The translations under genes and the position numbers were made by a program. Below are positions 1-7,652 of a DNA stretch of 22,212 nucleotides, in pieces (positions within the stretch are counted from its first letter, which is position 1; each line of letters begins with the position of its first letter). Under the pieces are notes generated by a model. It made no database searches and was not told where the DNA came from. It was given only the letters and a program-made list of their open reading frames with translations. This stretch comes from JAULUH01 sp032111745 (GTDB taxonomy: Bacteria; Chloroflexota; Anaerolineae; JAAEKA01): positions 1 to 22,212 of the forward strand of contig JAULUH010000229.1 in the NCBI GenBank assembly GCA_032111745.1. Direction: 5' to 3'.

Positions 1-2553
1 CTCGACGGCCGGCCAGCGGGCGCGGATCTGCTGCGTCGCCTCCAGGCCATCCATCTCGGGCATCTGCACGTCCATCAGCACGACATCGTAGGGCTGCCGC
101 TCCAGGGCCTGGATGGCTTCCAGCCCGTTGCTGGCAATGTCGGCCCGGTAGCCCATCTGGGCCAGCAGGCGCAGCGCCAGCTTCTGATTGACGGCGTAGT
201 CTTCGGCGAGCAGAATGCGCAGGGGCAGGCGCTGTGCCGTCTCCCGATCCAAGTGGGCCGGGACGGCTTGCGGGGTCGCGGCAGGAGCTGGCTGCCCCGC
301 GCAGACGTCAACCAAGGCATTGAACAGGGTCGAAGCGCGGACAGGCTTGGCCAGGGAGGCGGCAAAGAGGCCCGCCGGAATGTCCTTGCTATGGCCGCCC
401 AGCGAGGACAATAAGATCAGCGGCAGCGCCCGGGCATCGCGCAGGGCACGCATGCGCGTGGCCAGCTCGACGCCGTCCATCTCAGGCATCTGCAGGTCGA
501 GGATGGCCACGTCGAAAGGATCATCGCGGTGGATCCATGCCAGTGCCTCCTGTGGTGAGCTGGTGGCATGGGCCACCATGCCCCAGCCCCGGGCCTGGAG
601 GGTGGCGATGCGGCGGTTGGTGGCGTTGTCGTCGACGATCAGGAGGCGGCGGCCGCGCAGCTCGGGAGGCTCCCCCAGCAGGCGGGATCGCTCCGGCAGT
701 GCTGCGGCCTCGGCGGCGCGCATGGTGAAATGGAAGGCCGAGCCTTTGCCAGGCACGCCTTCGCTCTCAGCCCACATGGTGCCGCCCATGATCTCGCAGA
801 GGCGCTTGCTGACCGCCAGCCCCAACCCCGTGCCCCCGTACCTGCGCGTGGTCGACGCATCCACCTGGCTGAACGCCTGGAACAGGCGCCCTATCCGGTC
901 CGCCGGGATACCTATGCCGGTGTCGCGCACGACGAAGTGCAGCTCGTGATCCGTGATCGGTGATCCGTGATCGGTGATCCGTGATCCGTGATCGGTGATC
1001 CGTGATCCGTGATCCGTTATTCGTGATCCGCGATCCGTGATCCGTGATCCGTGGTCCGTGATCCGTGATCCGTGAGCGGTGATCCGTGATCCGTGATCGG
1101 TGCCTGCTGGCGTCGTGCTGCCGCCTGCCGGGGTGCTTATGACACTAACCACCACCTCGCCGTGTTCCGTGAACTTGACCGCATTGCCGAGCAGGTTGAC
1201 CAGAATCTGGCGCAGGCGGGTGACATCGCCGGTGATGGCAGCCGGCACGTCCGGTGCTACCTCGCAGGCCAGCTCCAGGCCCTTGTCGGCGGCCTTGAGC
1301 TTGATGAGGTCGAGAGCGGATTCGATGCACTCGCGCAGGTCAAAGGGCTGGCTTTCCAGTTCCATCCGGCCGGCCTCGATCTTCGAGAAGTCCAGGATAT
1401 CGTTGATGATGGTGAGCAGCGCATCGCCGCTGCTGCGGATGGTCTCGGCGAAATCGCGCTGGTCGGCGGAGAGCTCGGTATCGAGCAGCAGGCCGCTCAT
1501 GCCGATGATGGCATTCATGGGCGTGCGAATCTCGTGGCTCATCATGGCCAGGAATGCGCTCTTGGCCTGCGTCGCCGCCACGGCCGCCTCCTTGGCCTGT
1601 TGCAGTTCCTCCTCGGCGTGCTTGCGGTCGGTGATGTCGCGGATGATCTCGATCGCGCCTGCCGGGTTGCCCTGTGAATCGCGCAGGATGGATGCTGTGG
1701 CCAGCAGGTAGTGCGCACTTCCCTGCAACTGTGGCACGTAGGTTTCGGCCATCAGGATGGCGCCATGGCGCTGAACCCGGGCATATTGCTGCTCCAGCTC
1801 TTCCGGGGACTTGAACACCAGGTCGATCAAGATCGGCCGGCGCTCGCCGTAGAAGGGGAGGGCGTATTTGTAATCGCCCTTGCCCAACATCTCTGCCGCC
1901 GTGATCCCCGTCATCTCTTCGATGGCCCGGTTCCAGGCGATGACGTGACCTTCTGCGTCAATCACCAGCGTGGCATCGGGCAGGAAGTTGATGATGTCGG
2001 TCAGACGGCGCTGCGTCTCCTGGGCGGCCGCGTAGAGGCGCGCATTGGTCTCCTGGAGCGCGGCCAAGAACTCGTTCTGTTGCACCAGGTCGGTGATGTC
2101 GAAGTAGGTCAGCATCCGGCCGCCGCCGGGCAGCACCAGTGCCTGATAGCTGAGGATGCGGCCATCGCCGCGGCGGAACTGGGTGGTCGGGATGGGGCCC
2201 TGACGAATCGCTTCCTCGCGCTGCGCCACATACGCCTCCCACTGATCGTCGGGCACATCGTAGAGGCCGGTGTAACGGTTGAAGTTGATCATCTCGGCCA
2301 GGGTCGGCGCGCGGGCGAGAAACTCCTCCGGCAAGCCCCACATCTCGCGCAGCGCGCGGTTGGCGATGCGGGCGCGCAGGTCCGGGCCCATCAGCAGGAT
2401 GCCGTAGTCGATCGCATCGAGCATGGCGCCGATTTCGTCCCGCAGGGCGTCCTTTTCCTGGTGCATCTGTTCGATCCCCGCCCGGACCTCCTCTCCTGTG
2501 GCCCTTTTCAGGTCAACCTGCTTCTCAGCGCTATCGTGGGGTTCCAACAACAT
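1..2553 (-). CDS. Hybrid sensor histidine kinase, PAS-PAS-HisKA-HATPase-REC-REC (3' end beyond window)
   Basis: Reads ATG at 2553 to the left edge without a stop: 851 codons, C-terminus missing. GAGGAGG lies 8 bases before the ATG. Two PAS-like domains occupy about residues 40-150 and 175-300, followed by a short alanine/glutamate-rich helix. The HisKA box SHEIRTP has phospho-acceptor His340. The HATPase has an N box (Asn453, Asn457), DTGIGIP at 544-550 and GGTGLGL near 575. Receiver 1 has Asp641/Asp642 and phospho-Asp686; receiver 2 has Glu784/Asp785 and phospho-Asp828. No membrane segment is seen, so it is probably cytoplasmic. It should autophosphorylate on His and relay to its own receivers; an Hpt domain may follow off-window. 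Odd: residues 485-536, between N box and G1 box, are a heptapeptide repeat encoded by a 7-bp tandem array. The frame is open and identical on both sides, so the gene looks intact. The signal sensed is unknown. Confidence 0.93.
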   Translation of the reverse strand, partial: MLLEPHDSAEKQVDLKRATGEEVRAGIEQMHQEKDALRDEIGAMLDAIDYGILLMGPDLRARIANRALREMWGLPEEFLARAPTLAEMINFNRYTGLYDVPDDQWEAYVAQREEAIRQGPIPTTQFRRGDGRILSYQALVLPGGGRMLTYFDITDLVQQNEFLAALQETNARLYAAAQETQRRLTDIINFLPDATLVIDAEGHVIAWNRAIEEMTGITAAEMLGKGDYKYALPFYGERRPILIDLVFKSPEELEQQYARVQRHGAILMAETYVPQLQGSAHYLLATASILRDSQGNPAGAIEIIRDITDRKHAEEELQQAKEAAVAATQAKSAFLAMMSHEIRTPMNAIIGMSGLLLDTELSADQRDFAETIRSSGDALLTIINDILDFSKIEAGRMELESQPFDLRECIESALDLIKLKAADKGLELACEVAPDVPAAITGDVTRLRQILVNLLGNAVKFTEHGEVVVSVISTPAGGSTTPAGTDHGSRITAHGSRITDHGSRITDRGSRITDHGSRITDHGSRITDHGSPITDHELHFVVRDTGIGIPADRIGRLFQAFSQVDASTTRRYGGTGLGLAVSKRLCEIMGGTMWAESEGVPGKGSAFHFTMRAAEAAALPERSRLLGEPPELRGRRLLIVDDNATNRRIATLQARGWGMVAHATSSPQEALAWIHRDDPFDVAILDLQMPEMDGVELATRMRALRDARALPLILLSSLGGHSKDIPAGLFAASLAKPVRASTLFNALVDVCAGQPAPAATPQAVPAHLDRETAQRLPLRILLAEDYAVNQKLALRLLAQMGYRADIASNGLEAIQALERQPYDVVLMDVQMPEMDGLEATQQIRARWPAVE
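948..1101. repeat. 22-copy 7-bp tandem repeat inside the kinase gene
   Basis: Twenty-two consecutive 7-bp units, mostly gatccgt with gatcggt variants and three more diverged units (tattcgt, ggtccgt, gagcggt). Nineteen units contain GATC. On the coding (minus) strand three units make 21 bases, giving seven copies of TDHGSRI plus a final TDH, with minor substitutions (TAHGSRI, TDRGSRI, TDHGSPI). All three phases of the unit are free of stops, so the kinase frame passes through. It lies in the loop between the N box and the G1 box of the HATPase domain. Confidence 0.97.
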
Positions 2554-2855
2554 CGTTTGCGCCTCCTCGGGGCTGCCAGCCAGCCTTCTCGAACCCGCCT
2601 AGCAGGGCTTTGGCGGGGATGATGAAACCAGCATACCACAGTTATGTTCCCGCCGCAATGACCAGAAATCAGGATAGCGCTCTTTCATGTCAATCCTTCG
2701 CTCCTTGCGCATTTGGGTTAGCTGCACACCGCAATTGAAACAGACGAGCGTGGCGAAAGCGTGGCCTGAGCCACCCACTGCCTCAAATCCTCCAGATCAT
2801 TTTCGCAACTACGCAAATCCTTGCGGGAGGACGATTCGCACCAGCTGACCATCGA
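2554..2855. other. Intergenic region upstream of the divergent kinase and lipoprotein genes
   Basis: This stretch separates the kinase gene (minus) from the lipoprotein transcription unit (plus). Apart from the candidate kinase promoter I see no gene. A 107-codon minus-strand open frame covering 2718-3041 has no recognisable domain and no convincing ribosome site, and it overlaps the promoter and leader of the lipoprotein gene, so I do not call it. Confidence 0.5.
2630..2658 (-). promoter_or_regulatory. Candidate sigma70-type promoter of the hybrid kinase gene
   Basis: On the minus strand TTGCGG (2658-2653), 17 bases, then TATGCT (2635-2630), preceded by TG one base upstream (extended -10). 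It lies about 75 bases before the kinase ATG. The -35 is a weak match; the extended -10 supports it. A TTGACA at 2693-2688 lacks a good -10 at the right distance. Confidence 0.4.
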
Positions 2856-2884
2856 TTGACGCGTCGACCCTTCTGCGGTACACT
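2856..2884 (+). promoter_or_regulatory. Promoter of the lipoprotein-glycosidase unit
   Basis: TTGACG (2856-2861), a 17-base spacer and TACACT (2879-2884) match the sigma70-type consensus well with optimal spacing. Transcription would start near 2891, giving a leader of about 190 bases before the ATG at 3082. Confidence 0.55.
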
Positions 2885-2890
2885 GAAGGT

Positions 2891-3081
2891 CGCCAGAGCG
2901 CATCTGCGCCAGAGGCGCAGCCCCCAGTCTGGCCGTGAAACAAGCCTGGCCGCAGGGGAAGACGTGATGCACCCGAGAGGCTAGGGGAGAAAGCGTCTCA
3001 GTCCACGTTTTACGCACGCCCGTGTGATTCGATGAAGGCATGCGGCGCCTCCAAAATGCACAGTGCGCGAAGGATTATCCC
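2891..3081 (+). other. Long, probably structured 5' leader of the lipoprotein gene
   Basis: The predicted leader is unusually long and GC-rich. It holds a perfect hairpin CTGCGCC-AGA-GGCGCAG (2904-2920), then CCCCC (2921-2925) able to pair with GGGG (2956-2959), then AGACG (2960-2964) pairing with CGTCT (2994-2998). I compared it from memory with the cobalamin, TPP, glycine and c-di-GMP riboswitch cores and saw no match. It may be a structured regulatory leader or simply GC-rich DNA. Confidence 0.3.
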
Positions 3082-4179
3082 ATGAAGACTCGAAATGCCT
3101 TTGTCCTAATTGTCATGTTATGTCTATCTGCAGCCTGTTCCTCCGGGGTGGTTCCCAATGTTGCGACCACGCCTGAGCCGTCCCCCGCGATCGCGACTGC
3201 GCCTGCACTGTCCCCCGCCCCAACGCCAACTGAGGCTATGCCTGCCGCTGCGCCGACGGCGACAGCGGGCACGAGCTCACAGCCGGTCTGGCAGGTGGAA
3301 ACCTTACTGGTTGCGCCTGGCGAGCCGGGCCGGCTCTACGCCCTGGTCAAGGACAGTGCAGGGCCGCTGTGGGCCTTCCCGGCCTCCAACATCCGCCTGA
3401 TGATCAGCGACGACTTCGCCGTGACCTGGGCGCCTTTCCCGGGCGGCCTGCCCGTTCCGGCGGCCTGCATGGTCAATGTCAACCTGGACTATGCCACGCT
3501 CGACGCCCTCTACGCCAGCACCTGCCAGGGTCTCTACGTTTGGGATCCGCAGGGTAAGACCTGGGCAAAGCACTCCGATCACCTGACGAACGTTGTGGCG
3601 GTAGCTTTCGGCCAACCCGATAACGTCTGGGCGGCCGCACAGGACGACGGCGTCATCCACAGCACCGATGGGGGCAGGACGTGGCAGGATGCCAGCACGG
3701 GCCTGGCTACCTTCGGCGGCATGGCTAACTTAGGCCTCGACCCGCGCGATAACAGCACGCTCTACGGCATTATCCAGCCACAGTACGCTGGCAGTTACCT
3801 GCGCCGGGGCACGCCGGACGGCCTCTGGCAGACGATGCCCACACCCCTGGATAACGCCACCATCGAGACCGGCATGACTATCGACGGCGGCACAGGCGTG
3901 CTCTACGTCACTACCCAGGTCGCACCGGTCGGGCTCTGGCGGTCGCTCAATCCCAACATCCCTGACATAGCGGATGTCCAGTGGGAACTGGTGCACGACT
4001 TCGGCTCAAACGCACAGGCCAGCCTGCTGGCCTCGGGCTGGGGCCCGCAGGGGCTGGCGATCTACGCCAACATGTGGCCAATGACGCCGCTGGCCGAGGG
4101 TGGCGCCAGCGTCGGCAATCCGGTGCTATATCGCTCGCTGGACGGCGGGCAGACGTGGCAGCCGCTGGCGACGCCGTAG
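3082..4179 (+). CDS. Secreted lipoprotein with Asp-box (BNR/sialidase-like) repeats
   Basis: A 365-residue protein starting at ATG 3082, chosen because AAGGA lies about 8 bases upstream and the N-terminus is then a textbook lipoprotein signal: MKTR, a hydrophobic stretch, and lipobox LSAAC with the lipidated Cys near residue 19. A Pro/Ala/Thr-rich tether follows to about residue 70. The rest is rich in Trp, Gly and Asp and carries two Asp boxes, STDGGRTW (194-201) and SLDGGQTW (352-359), the hallmark of BNR/sialidase-type beta-propeller blades. No sialidase catalytic residues could be assigned, so it may be a binding or structural propeller on the outer face of the membrane rather than an enzyme. 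It is 30 bases upstream of the glycoside hydrolase gene in the same direction, so the two are probably co-transcribed. An upstream extension to 3040 would ruin the signal peptide. Confidence 0.85.
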   Translation: MKTRNAFVLIVMLCLSAACSSGVVPNVATTPEPSPAIATAPALSPAPTPTEAMPAAAPTATAGTSSQPVWQVETLLVAPGEPGRLYALVKDSAGPLWAFPASNIRLMISDDFAVTWAPFPGGLPVPAACMVNVNLDYATLDALYASTCQGLYVWDPQGKTWAKHSDHLTNVVAVAFGQPDNVWAAAQDDGVIHSTDGGRTWQDASTGLATFGGMANLGLDPRDNSTLYGIIQPQYAGSYLRRGTPDGLWQTMPTPLDNATIETGMTIDGGTGVLYVTTQVAPVGLWRSLNPNIPDIADVQWELVHDFGSNAQASLLASGWGPQGLAIYANMWPMTPLAEGGASVGNPVLYRSLDGGQTWQPLATP

Positions 4180-4209
4180 ATCCTGGGATCATATCTATAA
4201 GGAGATGAC

Positions 4210-5403
4210 ATGATGGACCGCTCGACTTCCCTCTCACGCCGCGACTTCCTGCGTTTCGGCAGCGGGGCCATTGCGGCCCTGGCGCTGCTGCCGGCGTGGA
4301 ACGACTCTCTCTACCGGGCCAGCCCGACGATCCTGGACCATAAAGAATCCCCTCCCGTCGACCTTGACGTCAAGATCGGCCAGATGATCCTGGCCGGCTT
4401 CCGGGGCTACACGCTCAAGGAGAAGAACCCGATCGTGGCCGACCTCCAGGACCGCGACCTGGGCGGGGTGGTCCTCTTCGACTACGACGTCGCGACCCAG
4501 AAGTACAAGCGCAACATCGAATCGCCCGAGCAGTTGGCGGCGCTGGACGAGGCGCTGCAGGCGGCTACGCCAGTCCCGCCCCTCCTGATCAGCGTGGACC
4601 AGGAGGGCGGCCGGATCAACCGGCTCAAGCCGGCGTACGGCTTTCCCCCTTCCTATTCCCAGCAGTACTTGGGCACACTGAACGATAGGCAATTCACCCA
4701 CGAGTGCGCCGAGATCACGGCGCACACGCTGCAGTCGGCTGGCATCAACCTCAACCTGGCGCCCGTCGTGGACCTCAACATCAACCCCGACAACCCGATC
4801 ATCGGCCACTACGAGCGCAGCTTCTCCGCCGACCCGGACATCGTCACGACCCACTCCCTGGAGGTGATCGCCGCGCACCACGAGGCCGGCGTGCTGACCA
4901 CCCTCAAGCACTTCCCGGGCCACGGCAGCTCGACGGGCGACTCACACCAGGGCTTCGTGGACGTGACGGACACTTGGTCAGAGATCGAGCTGGAGCCCTT
5001 TCGCAACATTATCAAGGCTGGGGTGTGCGACGTAGTGATGACCGCCCACATCTTCAACGCGCATCTCGACCCCGACTATCCCGCCACCCTGTCCAAGCCC
5101 ACTATCACCGGCATCCTGCGCGATCAGCTCAGATGGAACGGCGTGGTGATCACCGACGACATGGGGATGGGGGCCATCACCCAGTACTTCGGCTTTGAGA
5201 CGGCCATCGAGCTGGCGATCAAGGCAGGGGCCGATATCCTGGCCTACGCCAACAACAGCTCTGTCTTCGACCCGACGATCCCAGCGCGCGCCTTCCAGGT
5301 CATCAAGGGGCTGGCAGAGAGTGGGGTCATCAAAGAGTCGCGCATCGACCAGTCGTACAGGCGGATCATGCGGTTGAAGGAGCGGTTGGTGGGACAATCG
5401 TGA
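4210..5403 (+). CDS. Tat-exported glycoside hydrolase family 3, beta-N-acetylhexosaminidase-like
   Basis: A 397-residue protein with AAGGAG five bases before ATG 4210 (a second ATG at 4213 is equally possible). The N-terminus has a twin-arginine signal, SRRDFLRF followed by a hydrophobic alanine/leucine stretch, so it should be exported folded. From about residue 50 it is the GH3 N-terminal TIM barrel only, as in NagZ-type enzymes. Visible motifs: DQEGGR near residue 134, KHFPGHGSSTGDSH (233-246), whose Asp244-His246 pair corresponds to the acid/base dyad of NagZ-type GH3, and TDDMGMGA with the nucleophile among Asp316/Asp317. The likely reaction is removal of non-reducing beta-N-acetylglucosamine from peptidoglycan or chitin fragments; another beta-glycoside substrate cannot be excluded. 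Unlike enterobacterial NagZ, which is cytoplasmic, this one is exported. It is the second gene of the lipoprotein unit, suggesting surface polysaccharide processing. Confidence 0.9.
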   Translation: MMDRSTSLSRRDFLRFGSGAIAALALLPAWNDSLYRASPTILDHKESPPVDLDVKIGQMILAGFRGYTLKEKNPIVADLQDRDLGGVVLFDYDVATQKYKRNIESPEQLAALDEALQAATPVPPLLISVDQEGGRINRLKPAYGFPPSYSQQYLGTLNDRQFTHECAEITAHTLQSAGINLNLAPVVDLNINPDNPIIGHYERSFSADPDIVTTHSLEVIAAHHEAGVLTTLKHFPGHGSSTGDSHQGFVDVTDTWSEIELEPFRNIIKAGVCDVVMTAHIFNAHLDPDYPATLSKPTITGILRDQLRWNGVVITDDMGMGAITQYFGFETAIELAIKAGADILAYANNSSVFDPTIPARAFQVIKGLAESGVIKESRIDQSYRRIMRLKERLVGQS

Positions 5404-5472
5404 GCTGTCCTCTTCCTCTATGGTCAGCTCCGCTGCGGCATTGACGCGGGCTCGTTGTGATCTGAGCTCAGC

Positions 5473-5558
5473 GTGCCGCCTGACAACTCGACGGAGCCGG
5501 CCCGACCAGGCGGGTGTTGAGTTCGGCGCGATAACGGCCTCAGCTGGTCGGGCGGCAC
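5473..5558. other. Overlapping inverted repeats between convergent genes (possible bidirectional terminator)
   Basis: Within 86 bases there are three competing inverted repeats: GTGCCGCC (5473-5480) with GGCGGCAC (5551-5558); CCGCCTG (5476-5482) with CAGGCGG (5507-5513); and GCCCGACCAG (5500-5509) with CTGGTCGGGC (5544-5553). It lies between the 3' ends of the glycoside hydrolase and acyl-CoA ligase genes, where a bidirectional terminator would be expected. No clear T-run follows on either strand. Confidence 0.45.
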
Positions 5559-5608
5559 GGCGCAGGTGCAAGCCCTTAGAAGCCCAGCCCGTTAAGGGTC
5601 TAGAATGG

Positions 5609-7327
5609 TCACCTGGCGTATTTCTGCTTTTCCTCTTCCACCAGCACCCGCCGCAGGAACTTGCCGACCAGGCTTTTGGGCAGCTCACTGCGAAACTCAA
5701 TCATGGTTGGCACTTTGTAGGCGGCCAGGTTCTGCCGGCAAAACTCGATGAGCTCTTCGGACGTCGCAACCTGGCCCTGCTTGAGCACAATGTAGGCCTT
5801 GACCGTCTCGCCGCGCACTGGGTGGGGCACACCGGCAACCACGGCCTCCTGCACCTTAGGATGCATGTAGAGCACATCCTCGACCTCGCGCGGCACGATG
5901 TTGTACCCGCTGGCGATGATCAAGTCTTTTTTGCGATCGACGATGTAGAAATAGCCGTCCTCGTCCATCCTGGCGATATCGCCGGTATACAGCCAGCCGG
6001 CGGCATCCTTGACGTCGGCGGTCTCGCCGGGCTTGCCCCAATAGCCCATCATCACCTGCGGAGCCCGCACCACCAGCTCGCCCTCTTGACCCTTCGCCAC
6101 GTCGACGAATTTGCCGTCTTCATCAGGCTCCAACGAGACCAGCCTGGCCTCCACATCGGGAAACGGCACGCCGATCGATCCCGATTTGCGCATACCGTAG
6201 ACAGGGTTGGCGTGGGTCACGGGCGACGCCTCGGTGAGACCGTAGCCTTCGACCAGCCGGCCGCCGGTGATCTCGCCGAACTTCTCCTGTACCTCCATGG
6301 GCAGCGGCGCTGCGCCACAGATGCATGCCTTGACGCTGGTCATGTCGTACTTCGACACGTCGGGGTGGTTGATGATGCCGATGTACATAGCCGGCACGCC
6401 GGGAAAGATAGTGCACTTCTCGCGTTGGATTTGGTTCATCACGTTGTCGATGGGCCGCGGGTTAGGCACCACGACCAGCTTGCCACCGCTGTAGATGCAA
6501 AGCGCCATGGCCTGCATACCAAAGACGTGGAAGAACGGGAGGGCGCCCATGAAGATCTCGCGGCCCGGCTCCAGGTCGGTCACCCAATAGGAGCACTGGA
6601 CAACATTGGCCACCAGGTTGTGATGGCTCAACATAGCCGCCTTAGGGCGGCCCGTGGTGCCGCCAGTATATTGCAGCAGGGCGATATCATCAGGCTTGAC
6701 GTCGACCTGCGGCGGCAGCGGGAGGTATTTCTTCAAGAGCGAGGTCAGGCTGGTGACGCCGCTGCCCTCGGGCACATCAAACCACTGCCCCTCTTTGGCT
6801 TGAGCACGCTTGACCAGGCGATTCAGCGGCGTTCGGACAAAATCGTTGATGCGGCAGACTATCACGCGCTTGATCGCGGTCGCGGCGCGGATCTCCTGCA
6901 GTTTTGGATAGAAACTATTAAGAAGGATGATCGTCTCAGCACCGGAATCTTGGAACTGATGCTCCATCTCGCGCGGCGTGTAGATGGGGTTGGTGTTGAC
7001 GACGACTGCCCCCACCTTGAGGGCGGCAAAGAAGGCGATCACGGCGTGTGGCGAGTTGGGAAGCTGCAGCGCCACGCGATCCCCTTGGCGCACGCCCAGT
7101 TCATGCAGAGCGGTGGCCAGCCGGTCGACTCTGTCTTTGAGCTGGGCGTAGGACATCTGCATGCCGATCGTTTGCCCGGCGGGCAGATAGCGCAGCACCA
7201 TCTTGAGCGCCGGGCGATCCGCATACCTGGCCGCACTGTCGTCAAGCACTTGGTGGAACCCGATTGCCGGGTAATCCAGATGTTCCGGCACCCCATCTTC
7301 GTAATAGGCCAGCCAGGGCTTATCCAC
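5609..7327 (-). CDS. fadD: Long-chain fatty acid--CoA ligase (AMP-forming)
   Basis: A 572-residue member of the adenylate-forming family, with start codon GTG at 7327 and GAGAGGG seven bases upstream. It should activate a fatty or related carboxylic acid with ATP to an acyl-adenylate and then an acyl-CoA, at the cytoplasmic face of the membrane. Visible motifs: phosphate loop YTGGTTGRPK (220-229), GYGLTEASP (361-369), TGD (448-450), DRKKD hinge region (464-468), SGYNIVP (473-479), and the C-terminal LPKSLVGKFLRR with the expected catalytic Lys556. Length is normal for FadD-type ligases. Chain length cannot be deduced. A remnant of a branched-chain amino-acid transport binding protein ends 80 bases upstream on the same strand, so the gene once probably belonged to a liv-type transport and acyl-CoA catabolism cluster whose upstream part was lost. 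Confidence 0.93.
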   Translation of the reverse strand: MDKPWLAYYEDGVPEHLDYPAIGFHQVLDDSAARYADRPALKMVLRYLPAGQTIGMQMSYAQLKDRVDRLATALHELGVRQGDRVALQLPNSPHAVIAFFAALKVGAVVVNTNPIYTPREMEHQFQDSGAETIILLNSFYPKLQEIRAATAIKRVIVCRINDFVRTPLNRLVKRAQAKEGQWFDVPEGSGVTSLTSLLKKYLPLPPQVDVKPDDIALLQYTGGTTGRPKAAMLSHHNLVANVVQCSYWVTDLEPGREIFMGALPFFHVFGMQAMALCIYSGGKLVVVPNPRPIDNVMNQIQREKCTIFPGVPAMYIGIINHPDVSKYDMTSVKACICGAAPLPMEVQEKFGEITGGRLVEGYGLTEASPVTHANPVYGMRKSGSIGVPFPDVEARLVSLEPDEDGKFVDVAKGQEGELVVRAPQVMMGYWGKPGETADVKDAAGWLYTGDIARMDEDGYFYIVDRKKDLIIASGYNIVPREVEDVLYMHPKVQEAVVAGVPHPVRGETVKAYIVLKQGQVATSEELIEFCRQNLAAYKVPTMIEFRSELPKSLVGKFLRRVLVEEEKQKYAR

Positions 7328-7407
7328 GGGACGACCCTCTCTTTCCAGGGGACCTTGCGCTATCCTTTACATGATATGACCAACCATTACCCAGGAACTG
7401 CGGCCGG

Positions 7408-7652
7408 TTACGGTGCGGGCACCTTCTGCGGTACCACTTCCCCTGCCAGGGTGAACTTGCCGTCTTTGACCAGGATGACGGTGACACCCTTTTGCGGGAT
7501 CCGACTGCCCGGCTGGAAGGTAATGGCGCCGGTGACGCCCGGCAGGTCCTCGGTCTGTGCCAACGCCTCCCGGATGGCCTCTGGATCAGCCGACCCGGCA
7601 CGCTGGATGGCGTCGGCGATCAGCTTCACGGTGTCGTACCCCAGGCCGGCGT
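7408..7652 (-). pseudogene. 3' remnant of a branched-chain amino-acid ABC transporter binding protein (LivJ-like)
   Basis: Only the last ~80 codons remain, ending in TAA at 7408. The translation contains GYDTVKLIADAIQRAGS, then a stretch in which LPGVTGAITFQP precedes KGVTVILVKDGKF. This is the standard C-terminus of periplasmic Leu/Ile/Val-type substrate-binding proteins (peripla_BP_6 family, usually about 380-420 residues). Upstream of about 7652 the reading switches abruptly to a PAS-domain sequence in another frame, so the first four-fifths including the signal peptide are gone. An internal ATG at 7629 gives a 73-codon open frame but not a functional protein. The short sequence ggccggcgt at 7644-7652 fits both parents at the junction. 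Confidence 0.8.

Noticed and set aside
948..1101. CRISPR array
   Set aside because: The units are 7 bp in direct succession without spacers; it is a simple tandem repeat.
1711..2622. 303-codon open frame on the plus strand
   Set aside because: Antisense to the PAS domains of the hybrid kinase; composition is that of a shadow frame.
2718..3041. 107-codon minus-strand open frame
   Set aside because: No recognisable domain, weak start, and it covers the promoter and leader of the lipoprotein gene.
2891..3081. Known riboswitch (cobalamin, TPP, glycine or c-di-GMP)
   Set aside because: Hairpins exist, but I could not find the conserved core motifs of any of these classes.
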